Shown: positions 18,660 through 26,672 of the stretch, piece by piece
How positions within the stretch are numbered: position 1 is the first letter of the stretch
Layout of the letters: each line of letters opens with the position of its first letter
Assembly: GCF_000633395.1 (NCBI RefSeq)
Contig: NZ_AYMU01000020.1
Span: forward strand, 186,001 to 250,000
DNA length: 64,000 nt
DNA from: Pseudomonas sp. PH1b
Lineage (GTDB): Bacteria > Pseudomonadota > Gammaproteobacteria > Pseudomonadales > Pseudomonadaceae
Reading direction: 5' to 3'
Program-made: the position numbers and the translations under genes
The notes under the pieces: model-generated
Seen by the model: the letters and a program-made list of their open reading frames with translations, nothing else
What the model was told of the DNA's origin: nothing
The model's database searches: none

Positions 18660-19694
18660 ATGGACATCACCGAACTCCTGGCCCTGAGCGTCTCCCTGGG
18701 CGCTTCCGACCTGCATCTGTCTGCCGGGTTGGCGCCCATGCTGCGCATCGATGGCGATATCCGCCCGAGTGGTGGCCCGCCCCTGGACGCGGAACAGGTG
18801 CAGGGGTTGATCCAGGGGCTGATGAGCGAGCCGCAGCGTCAGGCATTTGCTGCCCATCAGGACCTCGATTTTGCCTATGAACTGCAAGGCCTGGCGCGAT
18901 TTCGGGTCAATGCCTTCCGCCACGCTCGGGGCGCTGGTGCGGTACTGCGCCTGATTCCCCAGCGCGTACGGAGCCTGGAGGAGCTGGGGCTGGGTGAAGT
19001 ATTTCGGCAGATTACCGAGCTGCCCCGGGGGCTGGTGCTGGTGACCGGGCCCACCGGCAGCGGCAAGTCCACCACCCTGGCGGCGATGATCGATCACCTC
19101 AACCAGCATCGGCAGCAGCATATCCTCACCATCGAGGATCCCATCGAGTTCATCCATCCGCAGAAAAACTGCCTGGTCCACCAGCGCGAGGTGCAACGCG
19201 ATACCCAGGGGTTTGCCACGGCGCTGCGCGCGGCCTTGCGGGAGGACCCGGACGTGATTCTGCTGGGAGAGCTAAGGGACCTGGAAACCATCCGCCTGGC
19301 GCTCACCGCCGCGGAAACCGGGCACCTGGTGTTTGCCACCCTGCACACTTCATCGGCTGCCAAGAGCATCGATCGGCTGGTGGATGTATTTCCGGGAGAG
19401 GAGAAAGCCCTGGTGCGCTCGATGCTGGCCGAGTCGCTGCAGGCGGTGGTTGCCCAGGTGCTGGTGAAGAAAGTCGGTGGCGGCCGGGTGGCGGCCCACG
19501 AGATCATGCTGGGCAGCCCGGCCATTCGTAACCTGATCCGCGAGGACAAGGTGGCGCAGATGTATTCGGCGATCCAGACCGGGGGCGGCCAAGGCATGCG
19601 CACCCTGGACATGAGCCTCAAGGCATTGCTCGGGCAGGGGCTGATCAGCCGCGATCAGGCCCGGGAGCAGGCGCGGATGCCGGAGAGCTTTTGA
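18660..19694 (+). CDS. pilT: PilT, type IV pilus retraction ATPase
   Basis: 344 residues from ATG 18660, exactly the length of PilT. Motifs: SDLHLSAG at the N-terminus, Walker A GPTGSGKSTT, Asp box TIEDPIEF, Walker B ILLGELRDLETI, His box HLVFATLHTSSAAKSIDRLVDVFP and the C-terminal AIRNLIRE needed for retraction. In P. aeruginosa pilU follows directly; here there is no pilU and a REP pair comes next. Its control system (pilGHIJ-chpA) is at 27.9-37.9 kb. Confidence 0.96.
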   Translation: MDITELLALSVSLGASDLHLSAGLAPMLRIDGDIRPSGGPPLDAEQVQGLIQGLMSEPQRQAFAAHQDLDFAYELQGLARFRVNAFRHARGAGAVLRLIPQRVRSLEELGLGEVFRQITELPRGLVLVTGPTGSGKSTTLAAMIDHLNQHRQQHILTIEDPIEFIHPQKNCLVHQREVQRDTQGFATALRAALREDPDVILLGELRDLETIRLALTAAETGHLVFATLHTSSAAKSIDRLVDVFPGEEKALVRSMLAESLQAVVAQVLVKKVGGGRVAAHEIMLGSPAIRNLIREDKVAQMYSAIQTGGGQGMRTLDMSLKALLGQGLISRDQAREQARMPESF

Positions 19695-19709
19695 CGGGAC
19701 TGGAAATGC

Positions 19710-19770
19710 ATTCGCCGGCAAGCCGGCTCCTACAGGTGGGTGTAGGAGCCGGCTTGCCGGCGAAGCGGGG
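19710..19770. repeat. REP pair between pilT and the NlpC/P60 gene
   Basis: ATTCGCCGGCAAGCCGGCTCCTACA, a short spacer, then TGTAGGAGCCGGCTTGCCGGCGAA: two perfect facing REPs with almost no loop. Between convergent genes it could form a large hairpin and act as a bidirectional transcript end. Confidence 0.93.
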
Positions 19771-19772
19771 TA

Positions 19773-20396
19773 TCAGCGTTGCACGACCCGCAGGGGCGCG
19801 TGCTCCTTGGGCAGGACCCGCTTGGCAACCACGTAGTGGCTCTGCCAGTAGGGTTTTTTCAGTGTGTCGATGGTCACCGCCTTGCCGCGCCGCGGGGCGT
19901 GGATGAAGCGGTCTTCGCCCAGGTAGATGGCGACGTGGTTGACCTTGCGGCTCTTGATGTTGAAGAACAGCAGGTCGCCGGGTTTCAGGTCCTTGCGCTC
20001 GACCTTCTGCCCGTGGCCGCTGGCCATGGCATTGGAGGTGCGTGGCAGGTCCACGGCGGCGACGTCGTTGAAGGCATAGCGCACCAGGCCGCTGCAGTCG
20101 AAGCCTTTACTTGGGCTGCTGCCGCCCCAACGATAGGGTGTACCGAGGACGTTGACCGCGCGGCTGAGGACCGTGGTGCTCGGCCGGCCGGCGTTGTTGG
20201 CCACCAACTTGCTGTCGGCCTTGCTCAGGCGGGTGGGGTGCTTGATCGAAGTCTTGTTCTTGGCGGTGACCGTCGAAACGTGAGATTTCGGGGTGTAGCC
20301 ATTAACGTTGGGAAGTCGTTGCTCACGGTTGGTGGCGTGGGCGGCCAGTGGCATTAATAGGCAAATGGTTAGCCATGTCTTGAAAAATGGACGCAT
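19773..20396 (-). CDS. NlpC/P60 (C40) family cell-wall hydrolase
   Basis: 207 residues. A signal peptide (about 1-21, ending AAHA) is followed by a basic linker of about 60 residues and a C-terminal NlpC/P60 domain. The catalytic set is visible: Cys101 in GFDCSGLVRYAF, His154 in KVNHVAIYLG and a polar third residue near His166 (RFIHAPRRG). It is likely a periplasmic DL-endopeptidase that cuts peptidoglycan stem peptides. It has its own promoter region, divergent from the TM2 gene. Confidence 0.92.
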   Translation of the reverse strand: MRPFFKTWLTICLLMPLAAHATNREQRLPNVNGYTPKSHVSTVTAKNKTSIKHPTRLSKADSKLVANNAGRPSTTVLSRAVNVLGTPYRWGGSSPSKGFDCSGLVRYAFNDVAAVDLPRTSNAMASGHGQKVERKDLKPGDLLFFNIKSRKVNHVAIYLGEDRFIHAPRRGKAVTIDTLKKPYWQSHYVVAKRVLPKEHAPLRVVQR

Positions 20397-20647
20397 TAGG
20401 CAAGGCTCTTATTTGGTTAGCGCGCAACTTTATAACAGCTTTCAGGTCACTTCCGAGGCCGTTTGTCGATTCAACCTTGGGGTCAACTTCGGCAAAGAGG
20501 TGGCAACTTGACGCAGAAAACCGTCAGAAGTCAGGCAGTACAAGGCTTTGGCGCAAGAGAAGGTAACATTGGTCACACGTCGAACGCCTGTAAAAAAGTC
20601 ACAAAGTTTTTAAGAATATTTATCTATCACCTGCAAAGAGGCTCTTA

Positions 20648-21067
20648 ATGAACACCTATCGTCAGGATGCATCCGCCCATGACACCCATAGCAAGGTGAT
20701 CGGCTACCTGTTGTGGATCTTCGGTTTTACCGGTGCCCACCGCTTCTATTACGGCAAGCCGGTGACCGGGACCATCTGGTTCTTCACCTTCGGCCTGCTG
20801 GGCATTGGCTGGCTGATCGACTTGTTCCTGATTCCGTCCATGGACCGGGAAGCCGACCTTCGCTTTACCGCAGGTCCGGTGGAATACAGCGTGGCCTGGA
20901 TTCTGCTGACCTTCCTCGGGGTTTTCGGCGTGCACCGCATGTACCAGGGCAAATGGCTGAGCGGGGTGCTCTACCTGTTCACCGGCGGCCTGTTCTTCCT
21001 CGGGGTGCTGTACGACTTCTGGACCCTGAACGATCAGGTATCCCTGGAAAACGCCAAGCGCCGTTGA
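20648..21067 (+). CDS. TM2 domain (NINE) membrane protein
   Basis: 139 residues with four hydrophobic segments arranged as two TM2-like hairpins: LLWIFGFTGAHRFYYGKPVTG and LTFLGVFGVHRMYQGKWLSG, each with a conserved H-R-x-Y and a glycine-rich turn. TM2 proteins have no agreed function in bacteria. It starts at ATG 20648 after AGAGGC. It sits alone between the NlpC gene and the pyrimidine group. Confidence 0.88.
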   Translation: MNTYRQDASAHDTHSKVIGYLLWIFGFTGAHRFYYGKPVTGTIWFFTFGLLGIGWLIDLFLIPSMDREADLRFTAGPVEYSVAWILLTFLGVFGVHRMYQGKWLSGVLYLFTGGLFFLGVLYDFWTLNDQVSLENAKRR

Positions 21068-21101
21068 TCCCGTCATCGGCGCAGACGGTGCTGGCGCAGC
21101 A

Positions 21102-21178
21102 TGTAGCCACTGCCGCAGGGCGCCATCAGCAGCGGCGGCTCCTTCGGAGCCGTTCGCAACCTGCGGCAGCGGCTACAG
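21102..21178. repeat. Second-type inverted repeat element (GTAGCCGCTGCCGCAGG)
   Basis: TGTAGCCACTGCCGCAGG at the left faces CCTGCGGCAGCGGCTACA at the right (17 of 18 complementary). In the middle a perfect hairpin GGCTCC-TTC-GGAGCC (21137-21151) occurs. This is a different family from the GTAGGAGCCGGC REP. It lies between the convergent TM2 and pyrC' genes and may end both transcripts. Confidence 0.85.
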
Positions 21179-21194
21179 GGTGTTTGCCAGGCAA

Positions 21195-22466
21195 TCAGCC
21201 CTGATAGCTGATATGCCCGTCCACCAGGGTGTAGCGCACCGCGCCCGGCAGGCTATGGCCGAGGAACGGGCAGTTTTCGCCCTTGGACAGCCAGCGCTCG
21301 CCGGCCACGGTGGAACTGGCCGGGTCGAACAGCACCAGGTCCGCCGCACCACCGGCTGCCAGCTTGCCTGCCGGCAGGCGCAAGGCCGCGGCCGGGCCGG
21401 CACTCAGGCGCGCCAGCAGGGTCGGCAGGTCCAGCAGGCCGTCCTGCACCAGGGTCAGGGCCAGGGGCAGCAGCAATTCGACGCTGCTGATACCCGGCTC
21501 GGTGGCGCCGAACGGTGCCAGCTTGGCGTCCCGCTCGTGGGGCTGGTGATGACTGGAGATGGCTTGCACCACCCCGGACTTCACGGCTTCGCGCAGGGCG
21601 TCGCGGTCGGCCCGCGAGCGCAGCGGCGGCTGCACGTGGTACAGGCTGGAGAAGTCGATCAGCGCCTCATCGGTGAGGATCAGCTGGTACAGCGCCACAT
21701 CGGCGGTGACCGGCAGGCCGCGGGCTTGCGCCTGGGCAATCAGTTCCACGCCGCGGGCACTGGTCAGTTGGCTGAAGTGCGCGCGCACGCCACTCTGTTC
21801 CACCAGCAGCAGGTCCCGGGCCAGGGCCACGGTTTCCGCGCTCTCCGGAATGCCCGGCAGGCCGAGGAAGCTGGCGGTGGGGCCTTCGTGGGCCAGGCCG
21901 CCTTCGGCCAGGTCACGGTCCTGGGAGTGAAAGATCACCGTCAGGTCGAAGGTGGCGGCGTATTCTAGGGCACGGCACAGGGTGCGGGTGCTGCGGAAGC
22001 CTTCCAGGCCGTTGCCGAAGGCCACGCAACCGGCATCGCGCAGGGCAATCAGCTCAGCCAACTGTTCGCCTTCCAGGCCCTTGCTCAAGGCGCCGATGGG
22101 GAACACCTTGCTGTTGCCGGCCTCCCGGGCGCGGTCGAGGATCAGCTCGGCCACGGCCGAGGTGTCCAGTACCGGCTTGGTCCGCGGTGGGCAGCACAGG
22201 CTGGTGACGCCGCCGGCCGCGGCAGCGCGGGTTTCGCTGGCGATGCTGCCCTTGCGGCTGTAGCCCGGCTCGCGCAGGGCGACGCTCAGGTCCACCAGGC
22301 CGGGTGCGGCCACCAGGCCCTTGGCGTCGATAACGGTGACGGCATTGAAACCGCCGGGAGCGGCGCCGATGGCGACGATCTTGCCGGCTTCCAGATGCAG
22401 ATCGGTGGTTTGATCCAGGCCGCTGCTTGGATCGATGACGCGGGCGCCGAGAATGCTGAGCTTCAC
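21195..22466 (-). CDS. pyrC': PyrC', inactive dihydroorotase homologue
   Basis: 423 residues, amidohydrolase fold. The place where active dihydroorotases have the zinc motif HxHLREPG reads VDLSVALREPGYSRKG, so both zinc histidines are lost while the rest of the block remains. In pseudomonads this protein (PA0401 type) has no enzymatic activity and is a structural partner of PyrB in a large PyrB-PyrC' complex. It overlaps pyrB by 4 bp (ATGA). A working pyrC must be elsewhere in the genome. Confidence 0.94.
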   Translation of the reverse strand: MKLSILGARVIDPSSGLDQTTDLHLEAGKIVAIGAAPGGFNAVTVIDAKGLVAAPGLVDLSVALREPGYSRKGSIASETRAAAAGGVTSLCCPPRTKPVLDTSAVAELILDRAREAGNSKVFPIGALSKGLEGEQLAELIALRDAGCVAFGNGLEGFRSTRTLCRALEYAATFDLTVIFHSQDRDLAEGGLAHEGPTASFLGLPGIPESAETVALARDLLLVEQSGVRAHFSQLTSARGVELIAQAQARGLPVTADVALYQLILTDEALIDFSSLYHVQPPLRSRADRDALREAVKSGVVQAISSHHQPHERDAKLAPFGATEPGISSVELLLPLALTLVQDGLLDLPTLLARLSAGPAAALRLPAGKLAAGGAADLVLFDPASSTVAGERWLSKGENCPFLGHSLPGAVRYTLVDGHISYQG

Positions 22467-23467
22467 TGGGCGTTCTCCTGCTCGAATTGTCGCTGGGCGG
22501 TCTGCCCGCTCATGGCCATGGACAGTACCGCCATGCGCACTGCGATGCCGTAGGTCACCTGGTTGAGGATCACCGAATGCGGGCCGTCGGCCACCGCCGA
22601 TTCGATCTCCACGCCGCGGTTGATCGGGCCCGGATGCATGACGATGGCATCGGGCTTGGCCCCGGCCAGGCGTGCGGTGGTCAGGCCGAACAGGCGGTAG
22701 AACTCGCCTTCGCTGGGCAAGAGGCCGCCCTGCATGCGCTCACGTTGCAGGCGCAGCATGATCACCACGTCCACATCTTTCAGGCCTTCGGTCATGTCGG
22801 TGTAGACCTTCACGCCGTACTGCTCGATGCCGATGGGCAGCAGGGTTTTCGGCGCGATCACGCGGATGTCCGGGCAGCCGAGGGTTTTCAGCGCCAGCAT
22901 GTTCGAGCGCGCTACCCGCGAGTGCAGGATGTCGCCGACGATGGCCACCGAAAGGTTCTCGAAGCCGCCCTTGTGCCGGCGGATGGTCAGCATGTCGAGC
23001 ATGCCCTGGGTCGGGTGGGCGTGACGGCCATCGCCGCCATTGATGATCGCCACCTGCGGGCACACGTGTTCGGCGATGAAGTGCGCGGCGCCGGAATCGC
23101 CGTGGCGGACCACGAACATGTCGGCGGCCATGGCTTCGAGGTTGCGCAGGGTGTCCAGCAGGGTTTCACCCTTGCTCGCCGAAGAGGTCGAGACATTCAG
23201 GGTGATCACGTCCGCCGACAGCCGCTGGGCCGCCAGTTCGAAGGTGGTGCGGGTGCGGGTGGAGTTCTCGAAGAACACGTTGCATACGGTCTTGCCGCGC
23301 AGCAACGGGACTTTCTTCACCGCCCGGGCGCCGACTTCGAGGAACGAGTCGGCGGTGTCGAGGATTTCCGTCAGCAGCTCGCGGTTCAGACCGTCGAGGG
23401 ACAGGAAGTGGCGCAGCTGGCCCTGATCGTTGAGCTGCAGCGGGCGCTTGGCGTCTAGAGGCGTCAT
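22463..23467 (-). CDS. pyrB: PyrB, aspartate carbamoyltransferase
   Basis: 334 residues. Carbamoyl-phosphate motif S69-T-R-T-R-T (FFENSTRTRTTFE), HPTQGMLD, and the C-terminal HPGPINRGVEI. The N-terminus is about 25 residues longer than E. coli PyrB, as in other pseudomonads, where that extension helps to make the dodecamer with PyrC'. Catalyses carbamoyl aspartate formation, the committed pyrimidine step. pyrR is 25 bp upstream, so pyrR-pyrB-pyrC' form an operon. Confidence 0.97.
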   Translation of the reverse strand: MTPLDAKRPLQLNDQGQLRHFLSLDGLNRELLTEILDTADSFLEVGARAVKKVPLLRGKTVCNVFFENSTRTRTTFELAAQRLSADVITLNVSTSSASKGETLLDTLRNLEAMAADMFVVRHGDSGAAHFIAEHVCPQVAIINGGDGRHAHPTQGMLDMLTIRRHKGGFENLSVAIVGDILHSRVARSNMLALKTLGCPDIRVIAPKTLLPIGIEQYGVKVYTDMTEGLKDVDVVIMLRLQRERMQGGLLPSEGEFYRLFGLTTARLAGAKPDAIVMHPGPINRGVEIESAVADGPHSVILNQVTYGIAVRMAVLSMAMSGQTAQRQFEQENAQ

Positions 23468-23492
23468 CGCAATGGACTCTTAAAAGGGCGAG

Positions 23493-23999
23493 TTAGAGGG
23501 CGAGGTCTTGGAGCTCGAGTTGAAGCGGCGCAGGACCGGACAATTTTACCCGCTCGTGGGCTGCCAGCGACAGGGTCGCGCCCACCACATTCGGACGGAT
23601 CGGCAATTCACCGGCATCCAGGTCCAGCAGGCAGACCAGGGTCACGCTGGCCGGGCGGCCATAGTCGAACAGCTCGTTGAGGGCGGCGCGGATGGTCCGG
23701 CCGCTCATCAGTACGTCATCGATCAATACCAGGTGCTGGCCTTCGATCTCGAACGGCAGTTCCGAAGGGCGTACCTGCGGGTGCAGGCCGTTCTGGCTGA
23801 AGTCGTCGCGGTAGAAGGACACATCCAGGGTGCCCAGGGGCGAGTCGCTGCCCAGGGCCTCCAGCAGGGCCTGGGCCACCCACACGCCGCCGGTACGGAT
23901 ACCGATGAAGCGTGGTTCGCTGATGGCGCGCTTGGCCAGGTGAGCATTGAGATCAGCGGCCATCTGGCTGATCAGGGCGGCGGGATTGGGCAGGCTCAT
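23493..23999 (-). CDS. pyrR: PyrR, pyrimidine regulator / uracil phosphoribosyltransferase
   Basis: 168 residues, phosphoribosyltransferase type I fold with PRPP loop VLIDDVLMSGRTIRAALNEL and GIRTGGVWVA near the substrate site. In Bacillus PyrR binds RNA to attenuate pyr operons; in Pseudomonas a transcriptional role on pyr genes has been reported. Upstream there is no Bacillus-type anti-terminator that I can recognise, but an inverted-repeat element sits at 24050-24197. Confidence 0.94.
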   Translation of the reverse strand: MSLPNPAALISQMAADLNAHLAKRAISEPRFIGIRTGGVWVAQALLEALGSDSPLGTLDVSFYRDDFSQNGLHPQVRPSELPFEIEGQHLVLIDDVLMSGRTIRAALNELFDYGRPASVTLVCLLDLDAGELPIRPNVVGATLSLAAHERVKLSGPAPLQLELQDLAL

Positions 24000-24049
24000 G
24001 GTGGCTCCTTCGTGGGCTCGCGCCTGCTGCCGGGCAGCGGGCGCGTGGA

Positions 24050-24197
24050 CTTAGAACCTGTTCAGGATCTGCTGCGCTTAGCTGATGCGGCGTTAAAGAT
24101 GGCTTCGAAATGCTCATTTAGGTGCCTAAATTCTGCTTTCTTTGCCATTTTTGCCTTGCCTGAGCGTCGCTCGCTAGATCGTTAACAGGTTCTTACG
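24050..24197. mobile_element. Small element with terminal inverted repeats (MITE-like)
   Basis: The left end TTAGAACCTGTTCAGGATCT and the right end (on the minus strand) TAAGAACCTGTTAACGATCT match at 17 of 20 positions as terminal inverted repeats around about 105 bp of AT-richer DNA. No transposase is encoded. Inside, the minus strand has an AAATGAGCATTTCGAAGCC stretch. It fills the ruvX-pyrR gap, between genes that are adjacent in P. aeruginosa. I saw no obvious target-site duplication. It could be a non-autonomous element or the remnant of an insertion sequence end. Confidence 0.6.
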
Positions 24198-24259
24198 GCT
24201 GGTGTTGGGCCAGGAGGCACGCAGCCCTTGAGCCGCGCATCTTCGGGATGTCTGGGTCT

Positions 24260-24697
24260 TCAGGTGTTCAGCAGTGCGGGGTTTTCGTCGAGCCAGCCCT
24301 GCAGCAGCAGGGCGGCGGCGATGGCGTCCACCGGGTTGTCGCGGTAGCTGCCTTTCTGCCCGCCCCGGGTCAGGCGTTCGCCCTTGGCCTCGAAAGTGGT
24401 CAGGCGTTCGTCATGGGTATAGAAGGGCACATTGAAGCGGCCGTTCAGGCGTCGGGCGAACTTCTCGGCACGCAGGCACATATCGCTGGGCGTCCCGTCC
24501 ATGTTCAGGGGCAGGCCCACCACTACCGCATCGGGTTTCCATTCCTTGATCAGGGCCTCCACCTGATTCCAGTCGGGCACGCCGTTCTGGGCTTTCAGGG
24601 TGCACAGCTCGCGGGCCTGGCCGGTGATGGCCTGGCCGACGGCGACGCCGATCTGCTTGGTGCCGTAGTCGAAGCCGAGGATCAGTCGCAGGGCCAT
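24260..24697 (-). CDS. ruvX: RuvX/YqgF, putative pre-16S rRNA nuclease
   Basis: 145 residues, RNase H-like fold: first acidic strand LILGFDYGTKQIGVAVGQ, then VVGLPLNMDGTPSDM, and late TTFEAKG with NPVDAIAAALLLQGWLD carrying a catalytic Asp. Family role: 16S rRNA 5'-end maturation in E. coli. It shares one base with the algH stop (TGATG at 24697). Confidence 0.95.
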   Translation of the reverse strand: MALRLILGFDYGTKQIGVAVGQAITGQARELCTLKAQNGVPDWNQVEALIKEWKPDAVVVGLPLNMDGTPSDMCLRAEKFARRLNGRFNVPFYTHDERLTTFEAKGERLTRGGQKGSYRDNPVDAIAAALLLQGWLDENPALLNT

Positions 24698-25266
24698 CAG
24701 GCGTGGCCCGCCTGGCTGGTGAGCAGGCTGAGGTTGACCCCCAGGTGCCGGGCCGCGGCTTCCAGGCGCAATTCGCTGCTGGTGTTGAACAGGATGTCGG
24801 CGTCGAAAGGGCAGGTCAGCCAGGCGTTGTCCGCCAGTTCGGCTTCCAGTTGCCCGGCTTCCCAGCCGGCATAGCCCAGGGCTATCAGGCTCTTGGCTGG
24901 CCCCACGCCGTCGGCGATGGCGAACAGCACGTCCTGGGACGTGGACAGTGACAGGCCTTCAAGTTCCACCGTGGCCTGGTAGACCGGGCCAGTGGGGTGC
25001 AGGACAAAACCGCGATCGGTCTGCACCGGCCCGCCGCTGAAGATCGGCACATGCTGGCACAGCAAGGGCGTGTCTTCCTCGGGGCGCAGTTGTTCCAGAA
25101 TCTCGGCGAGGTTGAGGTCCAGGGGCCGGTTGATGACCAGGCCCATGGCACCACTGGCGTTGTGCTCGACGATGTAGGTCAAGGTTTGCGCAAAATTCGG
25201 GTCGGCCATATGGGGCATGGCGATCAGGAAGTGATGCTTGAGGTAGCTGGGGCTGACATTTTTCAT
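24697..25266 (-). CDS. algH: AlgH / YqgE family protein (UPF0301)
   Basis: 189 residues from ATG 25266 (MKNVSPSYLKHHFLIAMP), identical in length to P. aeruginosa AlgH. The longer open frame upstream (to 25581) is made of REP sequence and is not real coding. Typical blocks: FLIAMPHMADPNFAQTLTYIVEHN, GAMGLVINRPLDLNL and FSGGPVQTDRGFVLH. Linked genetically to alginate expression in P. aeruginosa; biochemical role unclear. Start of the algH-ruvX pair. Confidence 0.95.
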   Translation of the reverse strand: MKNVSPSYLKHHFLIAMPHMADPNFAQTLTYIVEHNASGAMGLVINRPLDLNLAEILEQLRPEEDTPLLCQHVPIFSGGPVQTDRGFVLHPTGPVYQATVELEGLSLSTSQDVLFAIADGVGPAKSLIALGYAGWEAGQLEAELADNAWLTCPFDADILFNTSSELRLEAAARHLGVNLSLLTSQAGHA

Positions 25267-25311
25267 GAGCGCTAGTGTGGCGTTGGCGGGGCCGGCTGAC
25301 AAGCGCAACCC

Positions 25312-25597
25312 TGTTGCAGGCGCTGGCTTGCCAGCGAAGGCGTCATTGAAGGTTGCACAGGGCTTGCGGGCCCCTTCGCCGGCAAGCCGGCTCCTACGGG
25401 GGGCGGGGGGTGTTGTAGGAGCTGGCTTGCCAGCGAAGGCGTCATTGAAGGTTGCACAGGCCTTGCGGGCTCCTTCGCCGGCAAGCCGGCTCCTACGGGG
25501 GCGGGGGTGTTGTAGGCGCTGGCTTGCCAGCGAAGGCGTCATTGAAGGTTGCACAGGCCTTGCGGGCTCCTTCGCCGGCAAGCCGGCTCCTACGGGA
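25312..25597. repeat. Three tandem REP pairs (REPIN array) between tonB3 and algH
   Basis: Three head-to-tail copies of a unit of about 98 bp (starting near 25315, 25415 and 25512). Each has a CTGGCTTGCCAGCGAAGGC core, a common middle CGTCATTGAAGGTTGCACAG and a facing TTCGCCGGCAAGCCGGCTCCTACGGG. Middles are nearly identical, so the array arose by duplication of a whole unit. It fills the 338-bp gap between the two genes and gives false open frames. Confidence 0.95.
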
Positions 25598-25604
25598 GGG
25601 CGGG

Positions 25605-26504
25605 TCAGTTGCTGGAGAGCTTGTCGCCCCGGGCGAAGCGCCAGGTGCGGATGATTTCCAGGCGGTCGATGTCCGACAGGTCGCCGGTAAAGGGTGCAAA
25701 CGGTGCCGCCAGGCGCACGATGCGCTGGGCCGCCTGGTCCAGCAGCGGCTGCCCGGAGGACTCCAGCACCAGCACTTCATACAGCGAGCCGTCGCGGTTG
25801 ATCGAGACCATCAGCCGCAGGTTGCCGTAGATCTGCTTGCGCCGGGCTTCGTCGGGGTAGTTCAGGTTGCCGATGCGCTCGACCTTCTTGCGCCATTCGT
25901 CCTTGTACCAGGCGCCCTTGTCGCGCATGGTCGAGGCCGCGCTCAGGCGGTGGATCCGTGGGCGCTTGGCGTACAGCTGCTGTTCATTGGCCAGTTCGGC
26001 TTCCAGGCTGGAAATCTCGCTGGACAGCTGGGAGCTGTCAAACGTCGGGGTATCGGCCTTGGGGGTGGGCTCTTTCTTGACCTCTTCTCGGGGCACCACG
26101 GTCTTTTTCGGCTTGGGCGCGGTGGTGGCGACCGCGGCCTTGGGCGCGACCTCCTTGACCTGCGGCTTGACCGATGGTGGCGGCGTGACCTTTTTTACCG
26201 AGTTGTCCTGGAAGGGCGCCACTTCGGTGGTCTTCGGCAGGGCTTTCTTGTCCAGGGTGCCGCTGCCCTCCTGGTTGTCCTGGGCGAGGAAATCGGCCTT
26301 CTTCGGCTTGGTCTCGCTCTTGAAGGTGGCCAGGGTGATTTCCAGGGTCTTGCTGATGGCCTTGGGTTCGGCGAAGGAGAAGCCCAGGCCGAGAATCAGT
26401 GCCAGGTGCAGGAGCGCCGCGAGGAACAGGGTAAACCCCAGGCGATCGGCCGCACGCACGCCGCCATGGGCAAGCTCGGGGGGCAGATCGGACGGGAGGC
26501 TCAT
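25605..26504 (-). CDS. tonB3: TonB family energy transducer (TonB3-like)
   Basis: 299 residues from ATG 26504 (MSLPSDLPPEL); a TTG at 26537 is a possible alternative. One membrane helix (about residues 22-43), then a Lys/Pro/Thr-rich periplasmic spacer (KKVTPPPSVKPQVKEVAPK...), a short helix-rich part and a C-terminal TonB domain with YPDEARRKQIYGNLRLMVSINRDGSL. The position between algH and gshB next to pilG is that of PA0406 TonB3, reported to be needed for twitching motility in P. aeruginosa. Confidence 0.88.
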   Translation of the reverse strand: MSLPSDLPPELAHGGVRAADRLGFTLFLAALLHLALILGLGFSFAEPKAISKTLEITLATFKSETKPKKADFLAQDNQEGSGTLDKKALPKTTEVAPFQDNSVKKVTPPPSVKPQVKEVAPKAAVATTAPKPKKTVVPREEVKKEPTPKADTPTFDSSQLSSEISSLEAELANEQQLYAKRPRIHRLSAASTMRDKGAWYKDEWRKKVERIGNLNYPDEARRKQIYGNLRLMVSINRDGSLYEVLVLESSGQPLLDQAAQRIVRLAAPFAPFTGDLSDIDRLEIIRTWRFARGDKLSSN

Positions 26505-26597
26505 AGGCAGTTCGACATCACTGGAGGCATTGCACAACCAACATCACGGTTTCTCAGGCGGCGCATGATAACGCAATGTTGGTTTCAAGCCTCCAGC

Positions 26598-26672
26598 AGC
26601 AAGCGGCAAGCGACCAGCTGCAGGTGACACAGATCAAGCTTGCGGCTTGTTGCTTGTGGCTTGCAGCTTGCT
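26598..26672. repeat. AGCAAGC-type inverted repeat overlapping the gshB 3' end
   Basis: AGCAAGCGGCAAGCGAC (26598-26614) pairs with GTGGCTTGCAGCTTGCT (26656-26672) at 15 of 17 positions. Around them GCTTG/GGCTTG units recur. The right arm lies inside the last codons of gshB. A similar repeat occurs between sahH and metF. Confidence 0.8.

Noticed and set aside
25267..25581. N-terminal extension of AlgH
   Set aside because: It is read entirely through REP units (repeated RLAGEGARKACATFNDAFAG-like segments). The real start at 25266 gives the family length of 189.
25312..25597. CRISPR-like array
   Set aside because: The repeats are inverted REP pairs with near-identical middles, not short direct repeats with unique spacers, and no cas genes are present.
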